A stretch of DNA of 37,282 nucleotides. It comes from Cryobacterium shii (GTDB lineage: Bacteria > Actinomycetota > Actinomycetes > Actinomycetales > Microbacteriaceae). Position numbers and translations under genes: made by a program. The stretch covers positions 1 through 37,282 of the forward strand of contig NZ_SOFY01000034.1 in the NCBI RefSeq assembly GCF_004402595.1, written 5' to 3'. The notes below the pieces were generated by a model. That model did no database searches. It had not been told where the DNA came from and worked only from the letters and a program-made list of their open reading frames with translations. The stretch's first letter is position 1; each line of letters begins with the position of its first letter. This document shows positions 1 to 8,658 of this stretch, piece by piece.

Positions 1-1
1 C

Positions 2-244
2 GCACCGCCAGCCGCCGCACCCGCCGCGCCCCCCGCGGCGACGCCCCTGGCAGCCGCACCGGCGACCGTTCCACCGCCGCCGGCCCGGCCCGCGGTCGCC
101 CCCGCCGAGACCAGCCTGAATGCCCTCACTCTCGCCAAAGGCATCCTGACCGACCAGCTCAGCAGCCTGCCCAGGCTGCTCGGCCTGCTCGCCGCGGTCG
201 CGTACATCTCCTACCGCATCGGCCGCCGCGCCGGCGGGCGCTAG
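2..244 (+). CDS. C-terminal fragment of a Pro/Ala-rich, membrane-anchored protein (CoxG-like tail?)
   Basis: The open frame enters from the left edge and ends at TAG 242-244. The visible 80 residues are an Ala/Pro-rich linker, a short helical stretch (around ETSLNALTLAKG), and one hydrophobic segment (LLGLLAAVAYISY) followed by basic residues RIGRRAGGR. That is the layout of a C-terminal membrane anchor with a positive cytoplasmic end. The catalytic part lies outside the window. An XdhC-family gene follows after 36 bases. In actinobacteria the SRPBCC-type CoxG protein of carbon monoxide/xanthine dehydrogenase clusters often carries such a Pro-rich tail and anchor, so CoxG is the best guess. 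That identification is inference from context only. Confidence 0.55.
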   Translation, partial: APPAAAPAAPPAATPLAAAPATVPPPPARPAVAPAETSLNALTLAKGILTDQLSSLPRLLGLLAAVAYISYRIGRRAGGR

Positions 245-280
245 GCCGTCGGGTGAGCACACCGGAAAGGTTCCACCGCA

Positions 281-1447
281 ATGCGTGAGGTCCTGGATCC
301 CCTGCTCGCGGGCTGGCACACCGGCGGCGCCGCCGCGCTCGCCACCGTCGTCCGCACGTTCAAGTCCGCGCCGAGACCGGCGGGAGCGTCGATGCTGGTC
401 TCCGAGGACGGCACCGTCGTCGGCTCGCTGTCCGGCGGGTGCGTCGAAGGCGCCGTCTACGAACTCGGTTCCCAGGTCATCGAGGACGGCCGGCCCGTTC
501 TGGTGCGGTACGGGATCAGCGACGATGACGCGTTCTCAGTCGGCCTCACCTGCGGCGGCATCCTCGATGTCTTCGTCGAACGCGTCAACCGGGAGAGCTT
601 CCCGGAACTGGCCGCGGTGCAGCACGACATTGCCGGCTCCCTGCCGGTGGGAGTCGCGACCGTCATCGAACACCCCGACGCCACCTGGCTGGGCCGGCAC
701 CTGATCGTGCGCCCGCACGGCTTCGACGGCGACGTGGGCTCGGAGCATGCCAACCGCGCCATCAGCGATGACGCCCAAGGGCTGCTCGCCGCCGGCCGGA
801 ACAGCACGCTCACCTACGGCCCCGATGGCGAGCGGCGCGGCGAAGGAATGCGGGTCTTCTTCAACAGTTACGCCCCCCGCCCGCGAATGCTGGTCTTCGG
901 CGCGATCGACTTCGCGGCGGCACTGGCCCGCCTGGCCGCTTTCCTCGGCTATCGCGTCACCGTGTGCGACGCCCGCGCCGTGTTCGCCACGGCGGCGCGA
1001 TTCCCCGACGCCGACGAGGTGATCGTCGGTTGGCCGCACCGCTACCTCGCCGAGCAGCTGGCCGCCGGCCTCGTCGACAACCGCACGGTGCTGTGTGTGC
1101 TCACCCACGACCCGAAATTCGATGTGCCTCTCCTGGAGGTGGCCTTGCGAAGCGAGCAGTTCGCCTATATCGGTGCGATGGGCTCGCGGCGCACCCACGA
1201 GGACCGCCTGGCCCGGCTGCGCGACGCCGGCCTGGACGAGGCGGAACTGGACCGGCTGCACAGCCCGATCGGGCTGGATCTGGGCTCACGGACACCGGAG
1301 GAGACGGCCGTGTCGATCGCAGCCGAGATCATTGCCCTGCAGTGGGGTGGCAGCGGTGAGCCGCTCAGCGGTCTGGTCGACCGCATCCATCACGACGACC
1401 AGGACGAATCGGTCCCGCCCCTGGCAGCCCCGGCGGCGCCGGAATAG
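281..1447 (+). CDS. XdhC/CoxI family protein (molybdo-hydroxylase maturation)
   Basis: The 388-residue protein has the two XdhC domains. The N-terminal domain (about 10-105) carries GGCVEG with Cys54 and TCGG with Cys91. The C-terminal Rossmann-like domain starts around residue 200 (PRMLVFGAIDFAAAL) and includes IGAMGSRRT near 298-305. XdhC proteins bind molybdenum cofactor, help its sulfuration, and insert it into xanthine dehydrogenase-type enzymes in the cytoplasm. The start is ATG 281, with a purine-rich GGAAAGG at 264-270. The preceding gene ends 36 bases upstream on the same strand, consistent with one operon for a molybdenum hydroxylase lying left of the window. The C-terminal 15 or so residues are Pro/Ala-rich. 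The gene meets the convergent MMPL gene with only 6 bases between stops. The precise client enzyme cannot be told from this sequence. Confidence 0.88.
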   Translation: MREVLDPLLAGWHTGGAAALATVVRTFKSAPRPAGASMLVSEDGTVVGSLSGGCVEGAVYELGSQVIEDGRPVLVRYGISDDDAFSVGLTCGGILDVFVERVNRESFPELAAVQHDIAGSLPVGVATVIEHPDATWLGRHLIVRPHGFDGDVGSEHANRAISDDAQGLLAAGRNSTLTYGPDGERRGEGMRVFFNSYAPRPRMLVFGAIDFAAALARLAAFLGYRVTVCDARAVFATAARFPDADEVIVGWPHRYLAEQLAAGLVDNRTVLCVLTHDPKFDVPLLEVALRSEQFAYIGAMGSRRTHEDRLARLRDAGLDEAELDRLHSPIGLDLGSRTPEETAVSIAAEIIALQWGGSGEPLSGLVDRIHHDDQDESVPPLAAPAAPE

Positions 1448-1453
1448 CCTGCG

Positions 1454-3679
1454 CTATTCGCGCATTCCGAACCGCGCGTGGATCGGGTGCATCCATTTCG
1501 GCGCCCACCAGAGGCTCCGTTCGAGGGAGGTCATCACGGCCGGAACCACGATCGTGCGCACCAGGGTGGCGTCCAGGAGCACGGCCACGGCCAGGGCGAT
1601 TCCGATCTGCTTCATCTGCAGCAGGTCTCCGGTGGCGAAGCCGGCGAAGACGATCACGATGATGAGAGCCGCCGAGGAAATGATCCGACCCGAGCTCTGC
1701 AGACCCGTCTCGATGGAACGGCGGGTGCTCTCCCCCTGCTCGTGGTGCTCCTTGATCCGGGCGAGCAGGAACATCTCGTAGTCCATCGCCAGGCCGAACC
1801 CGAAAGTCAGCACCAGGGTGAGCACCAGGGGGTCGACGCCGGCTATGGTCGCGGCGTCGAAGTTGAGCAGCCCGGCCAGATTGCCCTCCTGAAAGCCCCA
1901 GACCAGGATGCCGACGGATGCCCCCAGGGAGATCACGCTCACCACGAGCGCGGTAAGCGGAATGACCACGGATCCGGTCATCAGGAACAGGAGCACAAAC
2001 GTGGCGCCGCCGATGATCAGGGCCGCCCAGGGAGCCCCGCGGAGGAGCGAATCGGTGTAGTCGACTGACGCCGCATCCGTTCCGCCGGCCCAGTTGTCGA
2101 ACGCGGGCCGATCGGCCCTGATTTCGCGGACGACACCGGGCCCCTCGTTCTGGTCGACGCCGACGCGGGACACCCAGTACCCGTTCACCTGGGCCGGGGG
2201 CGTGGTCCCGGTGACGTGCGGCAGGGCGGCAACCTCCTCCGTCCAGGCCGCGGCGGAGGCTTCGTCGGTGGCCGCCACCAATTGCACCAGCGGCGCGCTC
2301 GCCAGCGGGAAGTGGTCGTTCAGCGCCGTGACGAACTCGTACTGCGTCGAAGCCTTCGGGATCGCGTCCGCGCCGCCGCTGGACACGTTCATGTTCAGGA
2401 CCGGGCTGCCCAGCAGGAGCAGCACGGCGATGCCGCCCAGGGCCACGAGCGCGGGTGCACGCTGCACCAGACGGGTGAGCCGGGAGAAGACGCCCTCCGG
2501 TGGTGCGACGTCGCCGAAGCGGGTCAGGAGCGTGCCCAGGCCTGGAATGCGCGTCAGCACGCCCGGCATCAGCAGCCGCTCGCCGAAGAAGCCGAGCAGC
2601 GCCGGCACGAGCACGAGGGCCGTCAGGATCGCGATCAACACCACCGAGACCGCGCCGATGGAGATCGCACGGATGATGGTCGGCTCGAAAACGAGCAGGC
2701 CGACCGTGGCGATGGCGAAGGTCAGGCCGGAATAGAGCACGGTGCGGCCGGCCGTGTCGACCGTGACACCGACGGCCTGCAGCATCAGCTCGTGCCGCTC
2801 CGTGCGGGTTTGCTCGCCGACCCGCGCGACGAGGAGCCGGAACTCCTCCCGGAATCGGCTGACGATCAGCAGCCCGTAGTCGATGGACAGGCCCAGGCCG
2901 ATCACGGTGATGACGTTGAGGACCGTGGTGTCGATCTCCATCAGGTGGCTGAACACGAAGAGGGCGCCGAGGGCGCCGGCGATGGAGGCGAGGGCGCCGA
3001 TCAGCGGGATGCCCGCGGCCAGGAACCCGCCGAAAATGATGAGCATGACGATCAGGGCGATCGGCAACGCGATCAGCTCGCCCTTCTGCAGGTCTGCTTC
3101 CGCCACGGCCACGAGCGAATCCATCAGCAACGGGGTGCCGCCGACCTCCGCAACCGCGTCCGGTTCGACCTGCCGAACCTCGTCGGCCGCTGTGCCCAGG
3201 CGGCGCTCGACGTCGGTGAGCACCCGATCGCTGGGGTCCCCGTCGGTCGTCGTCATTTCCACGTTCAACAGCAGACCGGTGCCGTCGGGAGCCAGCAGCG
3301 GTGCCGCGGCGGGGTTCGGCTGCCCATCGGGAAGCGGCGGGATGGTCAGCGGGTTCACCACCGAGGTGACACCGTCGATCTCGTTCAGGTCCAGGGTGGC
3401 CGAGGAGAGGATCCAGACCAGTTCGGGAGCGGACAGGTCGACGCCGTGGATGAGCAGCGACAGGGACTCCGTTTCGTCGGCCGCGGGGTCCTGCAACAGG
3501 TCCGCGGCCTGACTGGCCTCGCCCGCGACGGACGGCCCGGCACTGGAGAGTCGCTGGAACAGGCTCTCCCCGGTGACCCCGAACAGCGCGGTCGCCACGC
3601 AGGCCCCGATCAGGATCACCCACGCCAGCAGTGCGCTCAGTCGATGGCGGGCTACGAAGACACCGAGAGCGCGAAGCAT
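1454..3679 (-). CDS. MMPL/RND family transporter
   Basis: The protein has 741 residues with the duplicated RND layout. It has an N-terminal membrane helix (about 16-35), a large extracytoplasmic domain, a first membrane block containing GLGLSIDYGLL (Asp267-Tyr268), a second extracytoplasmic domain, and a second block with GFGLAMDYEMFL (Asp633-Tyr634). The Asp-Tyr pairs are the proton-relay signature of MMPL proteins, which export lipids, peptides or drugs using the proton gradient. Start choice: ATG at 3679 is preceded by AGGAGG at ideal spacing. The same frame stays open for 112 more codons upstream, but that extension lacks membrane protein character and runs across the promoter of the divergent gene, so I reject it. 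A small GGCGG/CCGCC hairpin lies in the leader (3703-3715). The substrate is unknown and no partner subunit lies nearby. Confidence 0.9.
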   Translation of the reverse strand: MLRALGVFVARHRLSALLAWVILIGACVATALFGVTGESLFQRLSSAGPSVAGEASQAADLLQDPAADETESLSLLIHGVDLSAPELVWILSSATLDLNEIDGVTSVVNPLTIPPLPDGQPNPAAAPLLAPDGTGLLLNVEMTTTDGDPSDRVLTDVERRLGTAADEVRQVEPDAVAEVGGTPLLMDSLVAVAEADLQKGELIALPIALIVMLIIFGGFLAAGIPLIGALASIAGALGALFVFSHLMEIDTTVLNVITVIGLGLSIDYGLLIVSRFREEFRLLVARVGEQTRTERHELMLQAVGVTVDTAGRTVLYSGLTFAIATVGLLVFEPTIIRAISIGAVSVVLIAILTALVLVPALLGFFGERLLMPGVLTRIPGLGTLLTRFGDVAPPEGVFSRLTRLVQRAPALVALGGIAVLLLLGSPVLNMNVSSGGADAIPKASTQYEFVTALNDHFPLASAPLVQLVAATDEASAAAWTEEVAALPHVTGTTPPAQVNGYWVSRVGVDQNEGPGVVREIRADRPAFDNWAGGTDAASVDYTDSLLRGAPWAALIIGGATFVLLFLMTGSVVIPLTALVVSVISLGASVGILVWGFQEGNLAGLLNFDAATIAGVDPLVLTLVLTFGFGLAMDYEMFLLARIKEHHEQGESTRRSIETGLQSSGRIISSAALIIVIVFAGFATGDLLQMKQIGIALAVAVLLDATLVRTIVVPAVMTSLERSLWWAPKWMHPIHARFGMRE

Positions 3680-3811
3680 GGTCGCTAGTCCTCCTGTCAG
3701 TGGGCGGCTACCGCCAAAATACTCCCTCGCTCGCCTCCCGGCGGCCCGGCCCCCCGTCTTTCGATACCGAAGACCCGGAGGCCAGGGTGTAAAGTCAGAA
3801 CTCAGCCCCAC

Positions 3812-3827
3812 ATACCCTTGGGGGTAT
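3812..3827. promoter_or_regulatory. CsoR/CstR-type operator upstream of the sulfur-relay gene
   Basis: The 16-base site has perfect arms ATACCC and GGGTAT around TTGG, 48 bases before the start codon of the CoADR fusion. AT-flanked C/G tracts of this form are typical of CsoR-family operators, including the persulfide sensor CstR that controls sulfide-detoxification genes. No csoR/cstR gene lies in the window, so the repressor would have to be encoded elsewhere. The symmetry is seen directly; the regulator is inferred from site type plus target gene. Confidence 0.6.
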
Positions 3828-3874
3828 CTTCCGGGTTGGCCTGAACGCTCTCCTGGCCAACCGAAAGGCACCTC

Positions 3875-6394
3875 ATGAAAATCGTCGTCGTTGGTGGAGT
3901 CGCAGCCGGCGCCTCCGTGGCCGCGCGCGCCCGTCGTCTGGACGAGTTCGCCGAAATCGTGGTTCTCGAACGGGGCCACCACGTCTCGTTCGCCAATTGT
4001 GGTCTGCCCTACCACGTCGGCGAGGTGATCACCGATCGCAGCCGCCTCCTCTTACAGACGCCGGAGAGCCTGCGCGAATCCCTCGACATCGACGTGCGCG
4101 TGGGCCATGAGGTCACGGGGATCGACCGCACCTCACAAACCGTGACCATCCGCGAGGTCGACAGCGGACGCGAATACGTCGAAAGCTACGACGCCCTCGC
4201 GTTATGCCCTGGCGCCGAGCCGTTGCGGCCTCCCCTGCCCGGCATCGACCTGGCCGGCGTGCACGTTCTGCGCCGGATCGGCGACATGGATTCCATTAAA
4301 GCTCAGCTCGATTCCGCCCTCGTCCAGACCAAGCTGGGCGCCCGCGGCCCGGTTCGCACCGTTGTGATCGGCGCCGGGTACATCGGGCTGGAGATGGCCG
4401 AGAACCTCAAGCACCGCGGCGCCGTCGTCGACGTCGTCGAGATGAGCGACCAGATTCTGCCCCCGCTCGACCACGAGATGTCGGTTCCGGTGGAACACCA
4501 CATCCGCAGCCGGGGCATCACCCTGCACCTGTCCACCGCCGCCGCCGCTTTCACCGCCCGCACAGGCGGGGGGCTGAACGTGGAACTGACCGACGGCAGC
4601 GTCCTCGAAGCCGACCTTGTCATCCTCTCGGCCGGGGTGCGGCCGAACACCGCCCTCGCGACAGCGGCCGGGCTGGACATCGGTCCGCGCGGCGGAATCA
4701 CCGTCGACACCCACATGCAGACCTCCGACCCGCACATCTGGGCGGCCGGCGACTCCGTGGAGACTCCGCACACCGTGCTGCCCGGGCAGTGGCTGGCCCC
4801 CCTGGCCGGCCCGGCCAACCGCGAGGCTCGCGTCGCCGCGGAGAACATCTGCGGGCGCACGACCGAATACAAGTCCACCCAGGGCACCTCGATCGTGAAG
4901 GTCTTCGACATGGTGGCCGGCGGTACCGGCGCCACCGAGCGGCAGCTCCTCGCCGCCGACCTGCCCTACCGGGCCGTGCACGTGCATCCGTCGGGTCACG
5001 CCGGCTACTACCCCGGAACCGCCATGATGCAGCTCAAGGTGCTCTTCGCCCCGGAGACCGGGCGCATTCTCGGCGCTCAGGCCGCTGGCTTCGACGGTGT
5101 CGACAAACGCCTCGACGTGCTCGCCACGGCGCTCCGCGCCGGCCTGACCGTCTACGACCTCGAGGAGCTCGAGCTCGCCTACGCCCCGCCGTTCGGCTCG
5201 GCGAAAGACCCGGTGAACATGGCCGGGTTCGTCGCCAGCAACGTTCTGCGCGGTGACCTCTCGCTCTGGTACGCCCAGGACTACCCGGCAGCGACGTCAG
5301 GCGCGCGCCTGATCGACGTGCGCACGCCCGAGGAGTTCTCGATCTGGCACCTGCCCGGGGCCGAGAACGTACCGCTCGGCACCGTCCGGGAGGCCTGCGA
5401 GAACTGGGATCGGTCGACTCCCCTGCGCCTGTACTGCGCGGTCGGGTTCCGCAGCTACCTCGGCTACCGGGCACTCGTGCAGCGGGGCTTCACGGATGTC
5501 GCGACCCTCTCCGGCGGCTCGGACACCTTCCGGTCCTGGCACGAGGTGAAGCCTGAAAGCGACGAACCACCCCTGCCGATGACCTCGTATGCCGAGTCGG
5601 TCGACATCGTCGCCGCAGCGGCGGCGACCGCGGCCCTGGCCCAGGGCACGGGCGTGCGCGTGGATCTGGATTGCTCCGGCCTGGCCTGCCCCGGCCCGAT
5701 CATGAAACTCTCCGAGAACATTCGGTCGCTGACCCCGGGAGACGAGATCGTCGTACACGTCTCCGACCCGGGCTTCGCCAACGATGCCCCGGCCTGGGCC
5801 AAACGAAACGGCCACCAGCTGCTGGCGATCGAACCAGAGGGACCAGGCTACGTCGCCACGATGCGGAAGGGCGGAGCGGTCGTCGCGACCGCCCAGAACG
5901 TGGGTGTTCCGGCGGAGAAGAAGCCCGGAAAGACCTCATTCGTGGTGTTCTCCGGCGACCTCGACAAGGTCCTGGCCGCCTTCATCATCGCCAACGGTGC
6001 GATCGCCATGGGCGACGAGGTGTCGATGTTCTTCACGTTCTGGGGCCTGAACTCGTTGCGACGTCCGGACGCGCCCAAGCGCGACCGCAAACTGATGGAC
6101 AAGATGTTCGCCACGATGATGCCTGCCGGCGCCGGCAGCATGCCCCTCTCGCAGATGAACATGCTCGGCGCCGGCGCCGCTCTGATCAAGAAGGTCATGA
6201 AGGACAACTCGGTCGCCTCCCTGCCGGACATGATCTCATCGGCCCAGGCCGGTGGGGCCCGCCTCATCGCCTGCACCATGACGATGGACCTACTGGGCAT
6301 CGCCCCGTCGGACCTGATGGAGGGCGTGGAGCTCGGCGGCGTGGCGACATTCCTCGGTGAAGCCTCAGACTCGACCACGACGCTGTTCATCTAG
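3875..6394 (+). CDS. Four-domain CoA-disulfide reductase / rhodanese / TusA / DsrE-like protein
   Basis: The protein has 839 residues and four modules in order. (1) A pyridine nucleotide-disulfide reductase: FAD-binding GGVAAGAS at 7-14, redox Cys42 in SFANCGLPY, NAD(P)-binding GAGYIGLE near 165, and an IWAAGD FAD motif. (2) A rhodanese domain from about residue 475 (RLIDVRTPEEF) with active-site Cys521 in YCAVGFRS. (3) A TusA domain from about 595 with Cys605 in the ACPGP motif. (4) A DsrE/DsrF-like domain from about 685 to the end, with Cys800 in IACTMTM. CoADR-rhodanese proteins reduce CoA-disulfide, CoA-persulfide or polysulfide with NAD(P)H. TusA and DsrE domains pass persulfide sulfur between cysteines. 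All expected cysteines are present, so an intramolecular relay is plausible (inference). The start ATG follows shortly after AACCGAAAGG. A CsoR/CstR-like operator lies upstream and a hairpin terminator follows. The protein is presumably cytoplasmic, as no signal peptide or membrane segment is seen. Confidence 0.9.
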   Translation: MKIVVVGGVAAGASVAARARRLDEFAEIVVLERGHHVSFANCGLPYHVGEVITDRSRLLLQTPESLRESLDIDVRVGHEVTGIDRTSQTVTIREVDSGREYVESYDALALCPGAEPLRPPLPGIDLAGVHVLRRIGDMDSIKAQLDSALVQTKLGARGPVRTVVIGAGYIGLEMAENLKHRGAVVDVVEMSDQILPPLDHEMSVPVEHHIRSRGITLHLSTAAAAFTARTGGGLNVELTDGSVLEADLVILSAGVRPNTALATAAGLDIGPRGGITVDTHMQTSDPHIWAAGDSVETPHTVLPGQWLAPLAGPANREARVAAENICGRTTEYKSTQGTSIVKVFDMVAGGTGATERQLLAADLPYRAVHVHPSGHAGYYPGTAMMQLKVLFAPETGRILGAQAAGFDGVDKRLDVLATALRAGLTVYDLEELELAYAPPFGSAKDPVNMAGFVASNVLRGDLSLWYAQDYPAATSGARLIDVRTPEEFSIWHLPGAENVPLGTVREACENWDRSTPLRLYCAVGFRSYLGYRALVQRGFTDVATLSGGSDTFRSWHEVKPESDEPPLPMTSYAESVDIVAAAAATAALAQGTGVRVDLDCSGLACPGPIMKLSENIRSLTPGDEIVVHVSDPGFANDAPAWAKRNGHQLLAIEPEGPGYVATMRKGGAVVATAQNVGVPAEKKPGKTSFVVFSGDLDKVLAAFIIANGAIAMGDEVSMFFTFWGLNSLRRPDAPKRDRKLMDKMFATMMPAGAGSMPLSQMNMLGAGAALIKKVMKDNSVASLPDMISSAQAGGARLIACTMTMDLLGIAPSDLMEGVELGGVATFLGEASDSTTTLFI

Positions 6395-6404
6395 CCCGGG
6401 TACG

Positions 6405-6440
6405 TGACGGTGAGGGGCCCGCCCGGTCTCCTCACCGTCA
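6405..6440. terminator. Hairpin terminator between convergent genes
   Basis: There is a perfect 11-bp stem (TGACGGTGAGG with its complement) around a 14-base GC-rich loop, 10 bases after the CoADR fusion stop and 18 bases before the end of the convergent gene. No strong T tract follows on either strand. It probably serves both genes. Confidence 0.6.
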
Positions 6441-6458
6441 GCCCCGTGGAATGGGGGT

Positions 6459-6821
6459 TCAGGGAGCCTCGTCCACGATCCCGATGAAGCGGCTGCCGAT
6501 GCCGTCGACCTCCGTGCGGCTGAGCCCGGCCGCCGCATCCGGGAGCTCATCGGAGCCATGAAAGTCGCAGGTGAGGTATGTGAACTCGGGCCACCACTTT
6601 TTCGGGCGTGCGGCCTCGGTGTACCCACAGACAGCGCACCGGAGTTCCACCCAGACCGGTTTCTTGCCGGTGCGGTTGGCCCGCGACTGCACCAGCCAGG
6701 CGGGAGGGTTGCGCTCGATCTCGGCAAGTTCAGCCTCGGACATCCGCGCCGGGAGTTCGTGGCGGTGTGCCATCTCGAGCGGGATGTCAAGGCGCAGGGC
6801 AGCCATTCGTCTCGTAATCAT
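6459..6821 (-). CDS. Small Cys/His-rich protein, possible zinc-binding; function unknown
   Basis: The protein has 120 residues from ATG 6821. A C-terminal half Cys62-x2-Cys65 ... Cys85-x2-His88 set (CAVCG and CDFH) looks like a zinc-ribbon or treble-clef site. An Arg/Lys/Trp-rich stretch (ARPKKWW) lies between the two halves. The N-terminal half is predicted helical and charged (AELAEIERNPPAWLVQ). I do not recognise the family. Start choice: a downstream ATG at 6806 is also possible. For 6821, a TATTCT box lies 8 bases upstream, so leaderless translation is possible, and I see no clear ribosome binding site for either. The frame stays open 35 codons further up, but that part overlaps the divergent gene's start and promoter. 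The neighbours give no functional hint. Confidence 0.6.
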   Translation of the reverse strand: MITRRMAALRLDIPLEMAHRHELPARMSEAELAEIERNPPAWLVQSRANRTGKKPVWVELRCAVCGYTEAARPKKWWPEFTYLTCDFHGSDELPDAAAGLSRTEVDGIGSRFIGIVDEAP

Positions 6822-6913
6822 GTCGATTAAGAATAGGCGCTGGCCGGTGTCCGTGTCCCCCGGGCCGGGTATCCTCAGGCGCAAGGGGTCCGGCGCAAAC
6901 CTGGGAGGGTGAG

Positions 6914-7729
6914 ATGACCACCACACCGACTCGGCCGACGCACGAGAGCCAGCGAATGTCGACGGCCAGCCGAACAGCGCTCATCATCGGGTTGTCCCTG
7001 ATCGCCGTTGCGACGGTGCTGGGCGTGATCCTGGTCGCTACCCTGCTCCGCGGCACCGTGGGCGGGTCGTTCGAGAGCGCCCGGAACGTGGAGGCGGGGG
7101 CCCGGGTGCTCGCCGACGTGCCGAACGCGTCGATCGACCTCCGACCCAGCACGGACGGCCAGGTGCACGTGGACGCCCGCGGAACCTACTTCGGTGCGAC
7201 GCCCACGCTGTCCGTGACGACGTCCGATGATGTCACGACCATCACCGGGGGCTGCCCGAGGCAGTGGTTCGGTTACTGCTCCCTGCAGCTGAAGGTGACG
7301 ATGCCGGCTTCACTGCCACTCACCGTGACCTCCCAGAACGGCGGGCTTTCGGCCTCCGGGCTGACCGGCTCGCAGAAACTCGTCACCACGAACGGCGGGA
7401 TCCAGATGACCGGGACCCGCGGCGACGTCGAGTTGATCACGACCAATGGCGCGATCCGGGTGCTGGAGTCCGCCTCGCGCCGTGTGAACGCCACCACGAC
7501 CAACGGGAAAGTCGAACTGGACTTCGCCGCACCGCCGTCCGCGGTCGTGGCCCGGAGCACGAACGGCACGGTCACGGTGCGTGTTCCGGGTGACGACACG
7601 ACCTACGCCGTCGACGCGCACACGACCAACGGCACGATCGAGAGCGGTTCGGTGCCCACCGATCCCTCGTCACGGCGCACCATCACGGCGTCCACCACCA
7701 ACGGGAACGTGACGATCAGTCGGCGTTGA
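6914..7729 (+). CDS. DUF4097 family beta-strand-repeat membrane protein
   Basis: The protein has 271 residues. A single membrane helix at about 21-45 (ALIIGLSLIAVATVLGVIL) follows a short polar N-terminus, so the rest should be extracytoplasmic. The outer domain is built of short beta repeats marked by NG turns: SQNGG, TTNGG, TTNGA, TTNGK, STNGT, TTNGT and TTNGN, roughly every 18-22 residues. This is the DUF4097 signature, a right-handed beta-helix-like fold often called a putative adhesin. ATG 6914 has a strong ribosome binding site (GGGAGGGTGAG directly upstream), and a TATCCT -10 candidate lies at 6869-6874. Its role is not known; cell-envelope sensing or adhesion are the usual guesses. 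It is monocistronic or weakly linked to the HAD gene 36 bases downstream. Confidence 0.82.
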   Translation: MTTTPTRPTHESQRMSTASRTALIIGLSLIAVATVLGVILVATLLRGTVGGSFESARNVEAGARVLADVPNASIDLRPSTDGQVHVDARGTYFGATPTLSVTTSDDVTTITGGCPRQWFGYCSLQLKVTMPASLPLTVTSQNGGLSASGLTGSQKLVTTNGGIQMTGTRGDVELITTNGAIRVLESASRRVNATTTNGKVELDFAAPPSAVVARSTNGTVTVRVPGDDTTYAVDAHTTNGTIESGSVPTDPSSRRTITASTTNGNVTISRR

Positions 7730-7765
7730 CCGGCCGCGACTGACCGGTCGTGAAAGACTGGGACC

Positions 7766-8641
7766 ATGTCTGACGCCCCCTCCCCCCTCGGCCTGCTCCT
7801 CGACGTGGACGGGCCCATCGCCAGCCCGGTCACCCGCACCGTCGCCACCCCGAGCATCATCACGGACCTGATCCTCCTGGCCCGCGCCAACGTGCCGATC
7901 GCGTTCATCACCGGCCGTTCGGTCGCCTTCATTCGGGATGAGGTGGTTTTGCCGCTCCGCGCCGCCGGCCTGCCCGAGACCATGCGCATGTACGGCGTCT
8001 GCGAGAAGGGCGCCGTCTGGTTCCCCATCACCGCCGCCGGCATCGGTGAGGTCGTCGTCGACGACAGCGTTACGCTGCCCACCCCGGCGGTCGAGGGCAT
8101 CCGCGCTCTCGTCGCCGACCGATTCAGCGACACCATGTTCTTCGACGAGACCAAGCAGGCCATGGTTTCGGTCGAACAGCGCACGGATGCCGACCACGCC
8201 GCCTACCAGGTCGCGGCCGCGGACTTCAACGAGGCCGCGTTCACCCTGCTCACCGGGCTGGGGCTGGGCATCCGTTTCGGCGGACGGGTCCACCCGGACG
8301 CGCACGGTGCCGTGCCATTCCGGATCGACCCGACGATCATCTCGACGGACATCGAGTCCGTCACCCTCGACAAGGACCACGGCGCCAGGCGGGCACTGGA
8401 CTTCTTCTCGGTTTCCGGCCCGCTCCCCCGGGTCTGGCGCTCGGTCGGGGATTCCCGCAGCGACTACCTGATGGCCGATCACCTGCACGCCGCCGGCTAC
8501 GACGTCTCCCATGTGGACGTGCGGCCCGCGGACGGCATCCTCGAGCGGCCCTACCCGGTGATCGTGGAGGGTGACCTCGTCCACGACGCGGCCGGAGCAC
8601 AGTTCCTCGGCTCCTGGGTGGACCGGCTCGGGCTGCGCTGA
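7766..8641 (+). CDS. HAD superfamily hydrolase (Cof/trehalose-phosphatase-like)
   Basis: The protein has 291 residues. Motif I LLLDVDGPI supplies Asp13 and Asp15, the HAD nucleophile and acid/base pair. Motif II is the ITGRS stretch near 48-52, and motif IV is SVGDSRSDY near the C-terminus, which positions Mg2+. A cap of about 130 residues between motifs II and III suggests a C2-type cap, as in sugar phosphatases. The protein should be a cytoplasmic phosphatase acting on a small phosphorylated metabolite, possibly a sugar phosphate; the substrate cannot be assigned. The start ATG 7766 is the first codon giving the short N-terminus usual before motif I. It ends 17 bases before the convergent DnaJ-NERD gene, with no obvious hairpin between. 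Confidence 0.8.
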   Translation: MSDAPSPLGLLLDVDGPIASPVTRTVATPSIITDLILLARANVPIAFITGRSVAFIRDEVVLPLRAAGLPETMRMYGVCEKGAVWFPITAAGIGEVVVDDSVTLPTPAVEGIRALVADRFSDTMFFDETKQAMVSVEQRTDADHAAYQVAAADFNEAAFTLLTGLGLGIRFGGRVHPDAHGAVPFRIDPTIISTDIESVTLDKDHGARRALDFFSVSGPLPRVWRSVGDSRSDYLMADHLHAAGYDVSHVDVRPADGILERPYPVIVEGDLVHDAAGAQFLGSWVDRLGLR

Positions 8642-8658
8642 GCGCTGCTCCGAACGGG

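Noticed and set aside
1365-3623. A 752-codon minus-strand open frame overlapping the MMPL gene
   Set aside because: It is an Arg/Gly/Pro-rich shadow of the MMPL gene with no recognisable domain.
3680-4015. N-terminal extension of the MMPL protein by 112 codons
   Set aside because: It crosses the divergent promoter and operator, lacks membrane protein features, and ATG 3679 has an ideal AGGAGG.
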